64,000 nt of DNA, taken from positions 434,001 through 498,000 of the forward strand of contig NZ_QCYJ01000103.1 in assembly GCF_003123685.1 (NCBI RefSeq). Direction: 5' to 3'. The stretch's first letter is position 1. Every line of letters starts with the position of its first letter. Shown here one piece after another: positions 22,688 to 32,040 of the stretch. The DNA comes from Nocardia aurea (GTDB taxonomy: Bacteria; Actinomycetota; Actinomycetes; Mycobacteriales; Mycobacteriaceae). The notes below the pieces were generated by a model. The model was not told where the DNA came from. It did no database searches and saw nothing but the letters and a program-made list of their open reading frames with translations. Position numbers and translations under genes: made by a program.

Positions 22688-25021
22688 TCACCGGGATCGT
22701 GTCGGCGACCGGAATCTGCGCATCAATGTGACGCCGCGTCGGTTCGTGGTGCCGAGGATCGTATCGGCGGCGGATTCGATCGCGGCCTCGTCCAGCAGGA
22801 CGTTGTCCGCGGCCGGGCCGAGTGGCACGAAACTGTCCTCGCTGGTCACCCGCCCGATCCGGCCCTCGAAGCCCGCGTCGAGCAGTGCGGTGACGACCGA
22901 TTCCGAGACGCCGCCGCTGCGACGGGTCTCGTCGGCGACCAGGACGCGGCCCGTGGCGCGAGCGTGCAGCAGCAGATCCTCCACCGGCAGCGGGTTGAGC
23001 CAGCGCAGGTCGAGTACGCGCACCTTGATTCCGCGCTCGGCGAAACGATGGGCCACCCGCAGACTCATCGGGACGCCGTTGGCGAAGGTCACGATCGTGA
23101 GATCGGTTCCGTCGCCGTGGATTCGGGCGCGACCGATCTCGACATGGTCGGTGGGCGCGCCGGAGGCCAGCCAGCCCTTGTCGCCGGGATGCAGATCGCG
23201 GGCGTGGTAGAGCGCGATCGGTTCGAGGAAGACACACACCCGGCCGTCCACGCGCGCGGCCGAGACGCAGGTGCGCAGCATGGCCGCGGCGTCGTCGGCC
23301 CGCGAGGGCACCGCGACGACCAGGCCCGGTATATCACGCAGTGCCGCAACCGAATTGTCGTTGTGGAAGTGGCCGCCGAAACCCTTCTGGTAGGCCAGTC
23401 CGGCGATGCGGACCACCATGGGGTTGCGGTAGCGCCCGTCCGAGAAATACGACAGTGTCGCGGCCTCGCCGCGCAACTGGTCGAGGGCATTGTGGACATA
23501 GGCCAGGTACTGGATTTCCGGAATCGGCACGAATCCGGCGAGCCCGGCGCCGAGGGCGGTGCCGAGCACACTCTGCTCGTCGAGCAGTGTGTCGAAAACC
23601 CGGCGCGCGCTGAACCGCTTCCGCAGCCCCTTGGTGACCCCGTAGACGCCGCCCTTGCGGGCGACGTCCTCTCCGAAGACGAGAATGTCGCGGTCACGGT
23701 CGAGCAGTTCGGCCAGGGTGTGATTGATCGCCTGCGCGAGCGTCATCGGGTCGGGTTCGGCGGCGGAACCGTTGGCCGACGAATCGGCGGGTGTGGTCGC
23801 CACCGCTTCTGTCGCTACCGCTTCTTTCGCTACCGCCTCCGTGGCTGCCGCTTCGGTGGCCTCGGTATCGGTGGCCGCGGTGGTCCTGAGCACATCGGCG
23901 CGCACCTCGTCCGGGTTCGCCGCCGCGATCGGGGCGGTCACGGCGGCGGCGGAGGCCAATTTCGGTTTGGTCCACACCGTTTGGGCCGTCACCGACACCA
24001 GGTGCGTGATGAGGTCGTAGCGGGCCAGAATCTCCTGCGGAGTCGCGGTTCCGGTGCCCACGAGTACCCGCGCGGTGGCCAGGACCGGATCTCGTTCGAG
24101 ATCGGCGGCGATATCGCCCGGGCTGCGGTAGGCGGATTCGACATCGGATCCGGCATGACCGAGCAGTCGGACGGTGCGCATGCGGAAGAAGGCCGGTTTG
24201 CGGTGCTTGCGCACCCATTCCACGGCCGCCGCTGCGGTTGTCATGGCGTCCACCGGATCGCAGCCGTCGGCGTCGAAGTAGCGCAGGCCGGGGCGGGACC
24301 CGTAGGCGGACTCGATCCAGTCCGACGGTGTCGGCACGCTGAGCCCGATGCCGTTGTCCTCGCACAGGAACAGCACCGGCACCGCGACACCCTGGTGCGC
24401 GGTGTGGACGGCGGCGTTGATCGCGCCGGTGGCGGTGGAGTGGTTGGCCGACGCGTCACCGAAACTGCACAGCACCACCGAATCCGCGGGCCATTCGCTC
24501 GAAACACCCAGCCGTGCGGCACGTTCGAGGGAGAAGGCGAGCCCGACCGCGCGGGGCAGATGCGACGCCACCGTCGAGGTCTGCGGAATGATGTTGGCGG
24601 CCTTGCTGCCGTAGACCTTGTGCCTGCCACCGGAGATCGGGTCGGCGGCCGCCGCGACGACGCCGAGGAGCACATCGAGAATCGGGTCGAGTTCGGGCAC
24701 CCGGCGCGCGCGATGGACGAAGAACGCGCCGGACCGGTAGTGCAACAGTGCCGGGTCGGTCGTGCGCAACGCCGCCGAGACCGCCGCGTTGCCCTCGTGC
24801 CCGGACGAGCCGATGCTGTAGTAGCCGCGCCGCGCGCTGCTCAGCCGCCGGGCCGCCAGATCGAGTTGCCTGCTCGTGGCCTGTGCCTGGAACAGTTCGA
24901 GCATCGCCTCGCCCGAAATCCCCGGCGCGACCGCACGATCCGACGGCGGCGAAGCAGGACCGACCAGCGCCGCGATACCCTCGCGTAGTCGCTGGTCGAG
25001 TTCACTCTCGGAACGGCTCAC
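22688..25021 (-). CDS. Thiamine-dependent 2-oxoacid dehydrogenase E1, fused alpha and beta subunits
   Basis: A 777-residue single chain. Residues about 1-390 are an E1-alpha domain (IGSSGHEGNAAVSAAL; GRHKVYGSKAANIIPQ; thiamine diphosphate-binding GDASANHSTATGAINAA...CEDNGIG). Residues about 455-777 are an E1-beta domain (ALNHTL-like start, FGEDVARKGGVYGVT, EIQYLAYVHNALDQLRGE, YHARDL, SEDSFVPLGPA). A low-complexity linker of Ala-Thr-Glu-Ala-Val repeats joins them. The complex oxidatively decarboxylates a 2-oxoacid, probably branched-chain or pyruvate-like. No E2 or E3 gene is nearby. The start is GTG 25021 behind GAGGGG; the open frame runs to 25135. Confidence 0.85.
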   Translation of the reverse strand: MSRSESELDQRLREGIAALVGPASPPSDRAVAPGISGEAMLELFQAQATSRQLDLAARRLSSARRGYYSIGSSGHEGNAAVSAALRTTDPALLHYRSGAFFVHRARRVPELDPILDVLLGVVAAAADPISGGRHKVYGSKAANIIPQTSTVASHLPRAVGLAFSLERAARLGVSSEWPADSVVLCSFGDASANHSTATGAINAAVHTAHQGVAVPVLFLCEDNGIGLSVPTPSDWIESAYGSRPGLRYFDADGCDPVDAMTTAAAAVEWVRKHRKPAFFRMRTVRLLGHAGSDVESAYRSPGDIAADLERDPVLATARVLVGTGTATPQEILARYDLITHLVSVTAQTVWTKPKLASAAAVTAPIAAANPDEVRADVLRTTAATDTEATEAAATEAVAKEAVATEAVATTPADSSANGSAAEPDPMTLAQAINHTLAELLDRDRDILVFGEDVARKGGVYGVTKGLRKRFSARRVFDTLLDEQSVLGTALGAGLAGFVPIPEIQYLAYVHNALDQLRGEAATLSYFSDGRYRNPMVVRIAGLAYQKGFGGHFHNDNSVAALRDIPGLVVAVPSRADDAAAMLRTCVSAARVDGRVCVFLEPIALYHARDLHPGDKGWLASGAPTDHVEIGRARIHGDGTDLTIVTFANGVPMSLRVAHRFAERGIKVRVLDLRWLNPLPVEDLLLHARATGRVLVADETRRSGGVSESVVTALLDAGFEGRIGRVTSEDSFVPLGPAADNVLLDEAAIESAADTILGTTNRRGVTLMRRFRSPTRSR

Positions 25022-25095
25022 CGGGTGTCCCCTCGATGGATACCGTCGACGAAATTGCTGGTCGGCACCCCGACCCCTCCTATCAGAAAGTCGAG

Positions 25096-25884
25096 TCAGC
25101 GCAGCGCCGCTGCGGCCTCGTTGTCCAGCAACCATGTCGTCGATTCGGTGCCGATGGCGCCCGCCGAGGGGATGTCCACCGGAAAAGCCCCGCCCATGGC
25201 GTCCGCGACGGCCTGCGCCTTGGCCGCGCCGCCCACGACGAGCACGACATGCCTCGTACGGCGCACGGCCGGCAGCGTGAGCGTCACTCGGACCGGCGGT
25301 GGTTTCGGTGAATTCGTCACCGCGACAACGAGTTCGTGTTCCTCGCGGACCGCGTCGGTATGCGGGAACAGGGAGTTCACGTGTCCTTCGCCGCCCATGC
25401 CGAGCAGGTGCAGGTCGAAGGCGCCGTGTTCGGCCAGATGTGCGTGCACCGCCGTAGAGTACTCGGCCGCCGCCTCGATCGGGTCGGGGTATTCCCCGTC
25501 CGAGGTCGCGACCGGGTGCACGCGCGCCGGATCGACCGGGACATGATCCAGCAACGCCCGGCGCGCCTGTAGATCGTTGCGCTCCGGATCGTCGGCGGGC
25601 ACGAAACGTTCGTCACCCCAGAAGATGTCGAGCGCCGACCAGTCGATCGCGCCCGGCTCCTTGCGCACCAGCTCCAGCAGGCCGATACCGGTGCCGCCGC
25701 CGGTCAGCACCACCGACGCCGATCCGCGCGCGGCCTGCGCCGCCACCACGACCTCGACGAATCTGGCCGCCGCTGCGGCGACCAGCGCGTCGGTATCGGG
25801 ATGCACCTCGACGATGTCGGAGGGGAATTCCCTGGTGACCCGCTTGCCCTGGTCGGCGTATTCCTGCCCCGGCGTCTCACTCAT
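25096..25884 (-). CDS. pgl: 6-phosphogluconolactonase
   Basis: A 262-residue enzyme that hydrolyses 6-phosphoglucono-lactone in the oxidative pentose phosphate pathway. Family motifs are VVLTGGGTGIGLLE, DIFWGDERFVP with the neighbouring ERND, FDLHLLGMGGEGHVNSLFPH and the C-terminal RTRHVVLVVGGAAKAQA. It is the last gene of the tkt-tal-zwf-opcA-pgl operon; its ATG lies eight bases inside the end of opcA. This corresponds to devB (Rv1445c) in M. tuberculosis. Confidence 0.95.
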   Translation of the reverse strand: MSETPGQEYADQGKRVTREFPSDIVEVHPDTDALVAAAAARFVEVVVAAQAARGSASVVLTGGGTGIGLLELVRKEPGAIDWSALDIFWGDERFVPADDPERNDLQARRALLDHVPVDPARVHPVATSDGEYPDPIEAAAEYSTAVHAHLAEHGAFDLHLLGMGGEGHVNSLFPHTDAVREEHELVVAVTNSPKPPPVRVTLTLPAVRRTRHVVLVVGGAAKAQAVADAMGGAFPVDIPSAGAIGTESTTWLLDNEAAAALR

Positions 25885-26785
25885 AGGTCACCTTCTCGAT
25901 TCCGGCGAGCGCCTCGGCGTAGATCTCGTCGGCATCGAGCCGACGCAGTTCTTCGGCCAGACAGTCGCGAGTCTCCCGGCGCGCCAGCGCGATTCGCTGG
26001 TCCGGATCCCCGGTGCGGGTCAGCGTTGCGGTGCGCCCGGTCTGGGGGCGTTCGATGGCTATGGACACCGAGGGGCGGTGCAACCTGACCTCGAGCGCGC
26101 CCGAGTGCCTGCGCACCGGGCAGCCGAGCCGGATCGCGAGCCAGCCCGCGAGTATGTCGAGCGCGGGCTCGTTGCGCAGGCCCGACACCGTCACCGATTC
26201 GATCGGCTCGAAGGGCGGCTCGTCCATGGCCGCGGCGAGCAGGGCCCGCCAGTAGGTGATCCGGCTCCAGGCCAGATCGGTATCGCCCGGCGCGTAGGAA
26301 CCGCGCCGTTTCCTGATCGTCGCCTGTGGATCGGCGGCGAAGGTGGCGTCGGTGATCCGCCTGGTCGCCAGGCGACCGACCGAATCCTTGGACGGGAATT
26401 CCGGGGCGCCGCGCGGCCACCAGGCCACCACGGGGGTGTCCGGCAGCAGGAACGGGATCACGACGCTGCTCTCGTGGGCGATCAGCTCGCCCTGTAGGCG
26501 CAGCACGATCACCTCCGCCGCGCCCGCGTCGCCGCCGACGCGGATCTGGGCGTCGAGTCTGGTCTCGGCGTCACGGTCACCGCGCGCCAGCACCACGACG
26601 CGACAGGGATGTTCGCGACTGGCGTCGTTGGCGGCGTCGATCGCGTCCTCGGCTTCGGAACTGTCCAGGGTGCACACCACCAGGGTGAGCACCCGGCCCA
26701 TGGTGATGACGCCGTTGTTCTCGCGCAACCGGATCAGGCGTTTGGTGACCGCGCCGGTCGTGGTGGCGGGCATGTCGACGATCAT
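25877..26785 (-). CDS. opcA: Glucose-6-phosphate dehydrogenase assembly protein OpcA
   Basis: A 302-residue protein that supports assembly and redox control of glucose-6-phosphate dehydrogenase. The product starts MIVDMPATTTGAVTKRL, closely matching the usual OpcA N-terminus. The ATG at 26785 overlaps the zwf stop (ATGA), which favours it over an ATG four codons upstream at 26797. Characteristic stretches are SSVVIPFLLPDTPVVAWWPR and DLAWSRITYWRALLA. It sits between zwf and pgl, as in other actinobacteria. Confidence 0.95.
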   Translation of the reverse strand: MIVDMPATTTGAVTKRLIRLRENNGVITMGRVLTLVVCTLDSSEAEDAIDAANDASREHPCRVVVLARGDRDAETRLDAQIRVGGDAGAAEVIVLRLQGELIAHESSVVIPFLLPDTPVVAWWPRGAPEFPSKDSVGRLATRRITDATFAADPQATIRKRRGSYAPGDTDLAWSRITYWRALLAAAMDEPPFEPIESVTVSGLRNEPALDILAGWLAIRLGCPVRRHSGALEVRLHRPSVSIAIERPQTGRTATLTRTGDPDQRIALARRETRDCLAEELRRLDADEIYAEALAGIEKVTYE

Positions 26786-28338
26786 GGCCGCCGCCATTCC
26801 CGGCCGGTGCGCTCGAGCATCTCGTCCGCCGAGGGCGGACCCCAGGTGCCCGCCTCGTACGGTTCCGGCGTGCCGTCGGCCGCCCAGTGGTCCAGCACCG
26901 GATCCAGGATGCTCCAGGACAATTCGACCTCCGCGTTCACCGGGAACAGCGACGGTTCCCCGAGCAGTACGTCCAGGATCAGGCGTTCGTAGGCCTCGGG
27001 GGAGGATTCGGTGAACGCCTCGCCGTAGCTGAAGTCCATGTTGACATCACGCACCTCCATGCTGGAGCCGGGCACCTTGGACCCGAAGCGCGTGGTGATG
27101 CCCTCGTCCGGCTGCACCCGGATGACCAGGGCGTTCTGGCCGAGATCCTCGGTCATGGTCTGGTCGAACGGCAGATGCGGCGCGCGCTTGAAGACGACCG
27201 CGATCTCGGTCACCCTGCGGCCGAGCCGTTTTCCGGTGCGCAGATAGAACGGCACCCCGGCCCAGCGCCGCGTGTCGACCTCGAGGGTGATGGCGGCGTA
27301 GGTCTCGGTCTTGGACTGCGGGTCGAAACCCTCCTCCTCCAGCAGTCCGACCACGTGTTCGCCACCCTGCCAGCCTTCGGCGTACTGCCCGCGCGCGGTG
27401 GTCTCCTCCAGCGGCGCCACCAGTTTCGTCGCCGAGAGCACCTTGATCTTCTCGGTCTGCAACTGGCTGGGCTGGAAGCTGATCGGCTCCTCCATCGCGG
27501 TGAGCGCGAGCAGTTGGAGCAGATGGTTCTGGATCACGTCGCGGGCGGCGCCGATACCGTCGTAATAGCCCGCGCGCCCACCCAGTCCGATGTCCTCGGC
27601 CATGGTGATCTGGACGTGGTCGACGTAATTGGCGTTCCAGATCGGGTCGTAGAGCTGGTTGGCGAAACGCAGCGCCAGGATGTTCTGGACCGTCTCCTTA
27701 CCCAGGTAGTGGTCGATCCGGAACACCGTCTCCTCCGGGAAGACCCGGTTGACCAGTGCGTTCAGTTCGACCGCGCTCTCCAGGTCGTGCCCGAAGGGTT
27801 TCTCGATGACCACACGGCGCCACGGGGTGCGGCCCTGCGCGTCGACGAAATCGGGCTGGGCCAGTTTGTGTTCGGAGAGCTGATCGAGCACCACCGGGAA
27901 CATATTCGGCGGAATCGACAGGTAGAAGGCGTGATTGCCCCCGGTGCCGCGTTCGGCGTCCAGATTCGCCAGCGTGGTGGCGAGACGGCCGAAGGCGGCG
28001 TCGTCGTCGAATGTGCCCTGTACGAAACGGATTCCCTCCGCCAGGTGGTCCCAGACCTCCTGGCGGAAAGGCGTGCGCGCGTGCGCGCGCACCGAGTCGA
28101 GGACGACTTTCGCGAAATCCTCGTCCGCGTAGTCACGCCGGGCGAAGCCGACCAGGGCGAAACCGGGGGGTAACAGCCCCCGGTTCGCCAGGTCGTAGAT
28201 GGCCGGCATCAGTTTCTTCCGGGACAGATCCCCGGTGACACCGAAGATCACCATGCTGCACGGTCCCGCGATGCGTGGGACGCGTTTGTCCCGTTCGTCG
28301 CGCAGCGGGTTCTTCCAGACCTCTGCTGTGCCGGCCAT
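26782..28338 (-). CDS. zwf: Glucose-6-phosphate 1-dehydrogenase
   Basis: A 518-residue cytoplasmic enzyme that makes 6-phosphoglucono-lactone and NADPH. The nucleotide-binding motif is IFGVTGDLSRKK (about 31-42), EKPFGHDL follows, and the active-site signature is RIDHYLGKE (about 208-216). The start is ATG 28338, three bases after the tal stop, and the length matches the family (about 510). Its stop overlaps the opcA start. It equals zwf2 (Rv1447c) by position. Confidence 0.96.
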   Translation of the reverse strand: MAGTAEVWKNPLRDERDKRVPRIAGPCSMVIFGVTGDLSRKKLMPAIYDLANRGLLPPGFALVGFARRDYADEDFAKVVLDSVRAHARTPFRQEVWDHLAEGIRFVQGTFDDDAAFGRLATTLANLDAERGTGGNHAFYLSIPPNMFPVVLDQLSEHKLAQPDFVDAQGRTPWRRVVIEKPFGHDLESAVELNALVNRVFPEETVFRIDHYLGKETVQNILALRFANQLYDPIWNANYVDHVQITMAEDIGLGGRAGYYDGIGAARDVIQNHLLQLLALTAMEEPISFQPSQLQTEKIKVLSATKLVAPLEETTARGQYAEGWQGGEHVVGLLEEEGFDPQSKTETYAAITLEVDTRRWAGVPFYLRTGKRLGRRVTEIAVVFKRAPHLPFDQTMTEDLGQNALVIRVQPDEGITTRFGSKVPGSSMEVRDVNMDFSYGEAFTESSPEAYERLILDVLLGEPSLFPVNAEVELSWSILDPVLDHWAADGTPEPYEAGTWGPPSADEMLERTGREWRRP

Positions 28339-28341
28339 GGA

Positions 28342-29490
28342 TCAGGCGCTTTCGCCCGCCGAATCGGACGCCGCGGCGCCCAGTTCTTCCGTCGTCGCGG
28401 AAAGTAGTTCTTCCCACGACTTCTCGAACTTGTCGACGCCCTCGGTCTCGAGCACGGTGAAGACGTCGTCCAGGTCGATCCCGACGGCGGACAGCGCGTC
28501 GAAGACCGCCTGCGATTCGGCGGCCGTCCCGCTGAGGGTGTCGCCGCGGACCTCGCCGTGGTCGGCGACGGCCTCGAGGGTCTTCTCCGGCAGGGTGTTC
28601 ACCGTGTTCTTCGCCACCAGTTCGGTGACGTAGAGGGTGTCGGAGTAGTCCGGGTTCTTGACACCGGTCGACGCCCACAGCGGCCGCTGCCGGTTCGCGC
28701 CCGACGCCGCGAGATGGGCGTAGGTCGAGGTGTGCGCGCCGCCGTCGAAGACGTCCTGGTACTCGGCGTAGGCCAGCCGGGCGTTGGCAACGCCCGCCTT
28801 ACCGCGCAGCGCGAGGGCCTCGGGGGTGCCGATGGCCTCGAGGCGCTTGTCGATCTCGGTATCCACGCGGGAGACGAAGAACGAGGCGACCGAGTGGATC
28901 CGGGCCGGATCGTGACCGGCGACCTTGGCCTTGGCGATGCCGTCGAGGTAGGAGCCCATGACCAGGCGGTAGCGCGCGACCGAGAAGATCAGCGTCACGT
29001 TCACGCTGATGCCCTCGGCGAGCACCGCGCTGATGGCGGGCAGGCCGGCCTCGGTCGCGGGGATCTTGATGAACAGATTCGGCCGGTCGACGATCTTCCA
29101 CAGCTCGACCGCCTGCGCGGTGGTCTTCTCCGCGTCGAAGGCCAGGCGCGGATCGACCTCGATGGAGACGCGCCCGTCCACCCCGTTGGTCGATTCGAAC
29201 ACCGGGAGGAAGACGTCGCACGCGGCGCGCACGTCGTCGGTGGTGATCGTGCGGATCGCGGCGTCGGCGTCGGCGCCGAGGGCGGCGAGATCCTTGATCT
29301 GCGCGTCGTAGGCGTGGCCCTGGCTCAGGGCGCCCTGGAAGATCGTCGGGTTGGTGGTGACTCCGACGACACCGCGGGTGGCGATGAGTTCGGCGAGGTT
29401 ACCGGACTGGATCCGGTCCCTGGACAGATCGTCGAGCCATACCGAGACGCCTGCGGCCGAGAGAGCGGCGACGTTTTCGTTCTGTGTCAT
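28342..29490 (-). CDS. tal: Transaldolase
   Basis: A 382-residue enzyme of the non-oxidative pentose phosphate pathway that transfers a dihydroxyacetone unit. The N-terminal block is VWLDDLSRDRI followed by GVTTNPTIFQGAL. The Schiff-base lysine is in LFIKIPATEAG, followed by VNVTLIFSVARY. The length and Gln/Glu-rich C-terminal tail fit the longer actinobacterial type. The start at ATG 29490 lies five bases after the tkt stop with AAGGGA near. Confidence 0.96.
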   Translation of the reverse strand: MTQNENVAALSAAGVSVWLDDLSRDRIQSGNLAELIATRGVVGVTTNPTIFQGALSQGHAYDAQIKDLAALGADADAAIRTITTDDVRAACDVFLPVFESTNGVDGRVSIEVDPRLAFDAEKTTAQAVELWKIVDRPNLFIKIPATEAGLPAISAVLAEGISVNVTLIFSVARYRLVMGSYLDGIAKAKVAGHDPARIHSVASFFVSRVDTEIDKRLEAIGTPEALALRGKAGVANARLAYAEYQDVFDGGAHTSTYAHLAASGANRQRPLWASTGVKNPDYSDTLYVTELVAKNTVNTLPEKTLEAVADHGEVRGDTLSGTAAESQAVFDALSAVGIDLDDVFTVLETEGVDKFEKSWEELLSATTEELGAAASDSAGESA

Positions 29491-29495
29491 GGGGT

Positions 29496-31637
29496 TTATC
29501 CCTTCACGTTTTCGAGCGTGCGCTGCGCGGCGGCGACAACGGCTTCCGCGGTGATCCCGAACTCGCGGAACAGGGTTTTGAAATCGGCGGAGGCGCCGAA
29601 ATGCTCGATCGACACGATCTCGCCCGCGTCACCGGCGAACCGGTGCCACGGCATGGCGATTCCGGCCTCGACGGTGACTCGCGCGCGCACCGTCGGGGGC
29701 AGCACCTCGTCCCGGTAAGCCTTGTCCTGCGCGTCGAACCACTCGACACACGGCATCGAGACCACGCGGGTTCCGATGCCCTGTCCCTCCAGCGTAGTGC
29801 GGGCGGCCACAGCGAGCTGGAGCTCGGAGCCGGTAGCGATCAGGATCACCTGCGGCGTGCCGGTCGACGCCTCGGCGAGGACGTAACCGCCGCGCTTGAC
29901 GCCTTCGTAGCTGGTGCCCTCGAAGATCGGCAGATCCTGACGGGTCAGCGCCAGCGCCGACGGTCCGTCCTGGTGCGGGGCGTCCGACGGCACGAAATGC
30001 GAGGTGCGCTCGCTGGAATCGCGCTCGAGGATGGTGCGCCAGGCGTAGCTGGTCTCGTTGGCGTCACCCGGGCGGACGACGTTCAGGCCGGGGATGGCGC
30101 GCAGCGCGGCCAGATGTTCGATCGGCTGGTGGGTCGGGCCGTCCTCGCCGAGACCGATCGAGTCGTGGGTCCACACGTAGATCGCGGGCACCCGCATCAG
30201 CGCCGCGAGGCGGACCGCCGGACGCATGTAATCGGAGAAGACCAGGAAGGTGCCGCCGTAGGGGCGGGTCGGACCGTGCAGCGCGATGCCGTTGAGGATC
30301 GAGCCCATCGCGTGCTCGCGCACACCGAAGTGCAGGGTGCGGCCGTACGGGTCGGCCTTCCACATGCCGGTCGAAATGGATTCCGGCCCGAAGCTCGGCG
30401 TGTCCGGCATGGTGGTGTTGTTGGATTCGGCGAGGTCGGCCGAACCGCCCCACAGTTCCGGCAGCACCGGGGCCAGCGCGGCGAGCACCTTGCCGGAGGC
30501 CTTGCGGGTCGCCACGCCCTTGGGATCGGCCTCGTAGGTGGGCAGGTTCGCGGCCCAGCCCTCGGGCAGATCACGGTTGGCGAGCCGGTCGAACAGCGCC
30601 TTGTTGGCCGGGTTGGCCTGCGCCCACGCGTCGAAACCCCGCTGCCAGTCGCGATGGGCCCGCTGTCCGCGTTCGACGACCTTGCGGGTGTGCGCGATGA
30701 CGTCGGGATCGACGTCGAAATTCTTCTCGGGATCGAATCCGAGCACCTTCTTGGTGGCGGCCACCTCGTCGGCGCCCAGTGCGGCCCCGTGGGCGCCACC
30801 GGTGTTCATCTTGGTGGGGGCCGGGTAGCCGATGATGGTGCGCAGCACGATGATCGAGGGCTTGGAGGTCTCCGCCTCGGCGGCCGCGAGCGCGTTCTCG
30901 ATGGCGACGACGTCCTCACCACCCTGCACGACCTCGACGTGCCAGCCGTAGGCCGCGTAGCGCTCGGCGACATCCTCGGTGAAGGCGATGGTGGTGTCGT
31001 CCTCGATGGAGATCTTGTTGTCGTCGTAGATCAGCACGAGGTTGCCGAGCTGCTGGGTGCCCGCCAGCGACGACGCCTCGGAGGTGACGCCCTCTTCCAT
31101 ATCGCCGTCGGAGGCGATCACGTAGACGAAGTGGTCGAACGGGCTGGTCCCCGGCGCGGCCTCGGGATCGAACAGGCCGCGTTCCCGACGGGCCGCCATC
31201 GCCATGCCCACCGCGGAGGCCAGGCCCTGTCCGAGCGGGCCGGTGGTGATCTCGACGCCGTCGGTGTGCCGGTACTCGGGGTGGCCGGGAGTGAGCGAAC
31301 CCCATTTGCGCAGGTTCTTCAGATCGTCGAGTTCGAGACCGAAGCCCGCCAGGTACAGCTGGATGTACTGGGTCACGCTGGAATGGCCGCAGGACAGCAC
31401 GAAACGGTCCCGCCCGACCCAGTGCGGGTCGCTCGGATCGTGACGCATCGTGCGCTGGTAGAGCGTGTAGGCCAAGGGCGCGAGGCTCATCGCGGTGCCC
31501 GGGTGACCGTTTCCGGCGTTCTGCACCGCGTCGGCGGCGAGGACGCGGACGGTGTCGACGGCCTTGGTGTCCAGATCCGTCCAGTCGTCCGGGTGATTCG
31601 TCTGAGTAAGGGCGCGGATGTCATCTGTCACTGGCAC
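29496..31637 (-). CDS. tkt: Transketolase
   Basis: A 713-residue thiamine-diphosphate enzyme. Motifs visible in order: NGHPGTAMSLAPL (about 40-52), TTGPLGQGLASAVGMA, the cofactor-binding IASDGDMEEG...YDDNKISIEDD (GDG-like to N), GSADLAESN, the Glu of FGVREHAMGS, and the YMRPAVRLAALM loop. I choose GTG 31637 (MPVTDDIRAL) because AGGAG lies ten bases upstream; the open frame reaches 31745 with a low-complexity Arg/Ser part lacking support. It is the first gene of the pentose-phosphate operon and is divergent from ctaB. Confidence 0.95.
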   Translation of the reverse strand: MPVTDDIRALTQTNHPDDWTDLDTKAVDTVRVLAADAVQNAGNGHPGTAMSLAPLAYTLYQRTMRHDPSDPHWVGRDRFVLSCGHSSVTQYIQLYLAGFGLELDDLKNLRKWGSLTPGHPEYRHTDGVEITTGPLGQGLASAVGMAMAARRERGLFDPEAAPGTSPFDHFVYVIASDGDMEEGVTSEASSLAGTQQLGNLVLIYDDNKISIEDDTTIAFTEDVAERYAAYGWHVEVVQGGEDVVAIENALAAAEAETSKPSIIVLRTIIGYPAPTKMNTGGAHGAALGADEVAATKKVLGFDPEKNFDVDPDVIAHTRKVVERGQRAHRDWQRGFDAWAQANPANKALFDRLANRDLPEGWAANLPTYEADPKGVATRKASGKVLAALAPVLPELWGGSADLAESNNTTMPDTPSFGPESISTGMWKADPYGRTLHFGVREHAMGSILNGIALHGPTRPYGGTFLVFSDYMRPAVRLAALMRVPAIYVWTHDSIGLGEDGPTHQPIEHLAALRAIPGLNVVRPGDANETSYAWRTILERDSSERTSHFVPSDAPHQDGPSALALTRQDLPIFEGTSYEGVKRGGYVLAEASTGTPQVILIATGSELQLAVAARTTLEGQGIGTRVVSMPCVEWFDAQDKAYRDEVLPPTVRARVTVEAGIAMPWHRFAGDAGEIVSIEHFGASADFKTLFREFGITAEAVVAAAQRTLENVKG

Positions 31638-32040
31638 GACCGAGGTTCTCCTGACATTGGTTTCGTCGACGGCGGTGTTGTTGGCGGCCCGAATTCTGCC
31701 GCGAGACGCACGGCGGCTGCGCGATGCGTGTCCGAGTGTCGACACCAGCCTAGATGTGCCCTCTGACCGGCATTGCGGGAACCCGGCTCTACCGGCGCCC
31801 GTGTCGCTGATTCACCGCGTGGCGCGGCAAAGCGGTGCCTGTTCCGCTCGTGTCTGTGGGGTCGGTGCGGTACCGGACCGTCGTCGGCTGCCAGGGGCGA
31901 GGAGAGGCGTGCGGTCGGCGAGGGTCTACCATCCTCTGTAGTAGTAGCCGCGCCGCACTGTGCTGTGCATCGGAACATCAGGACCGAGCGCGCTGCTCGT
32001 TCCATTGCCGGATGTGATGCACAGCGTGCGAGGAGAGATA
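31638..32040. other. Intergenic region between tkt and ctaB
   Basis: A 403-base divergent promoter region. I see no gene in it and no clear repeat or operator. It should hold the promoters of both the pentose-phosphate operon (leftward) and ctaB (rightward). Confidence 0.5.

Noticed and set aside
31637..31745. Longer transketolase start at 31745
   Set aside because: The extra N-terminal part is Arg/Ser-rich and unlike the family, whereas GTG 31637 has AGGAG and gives the usual length.
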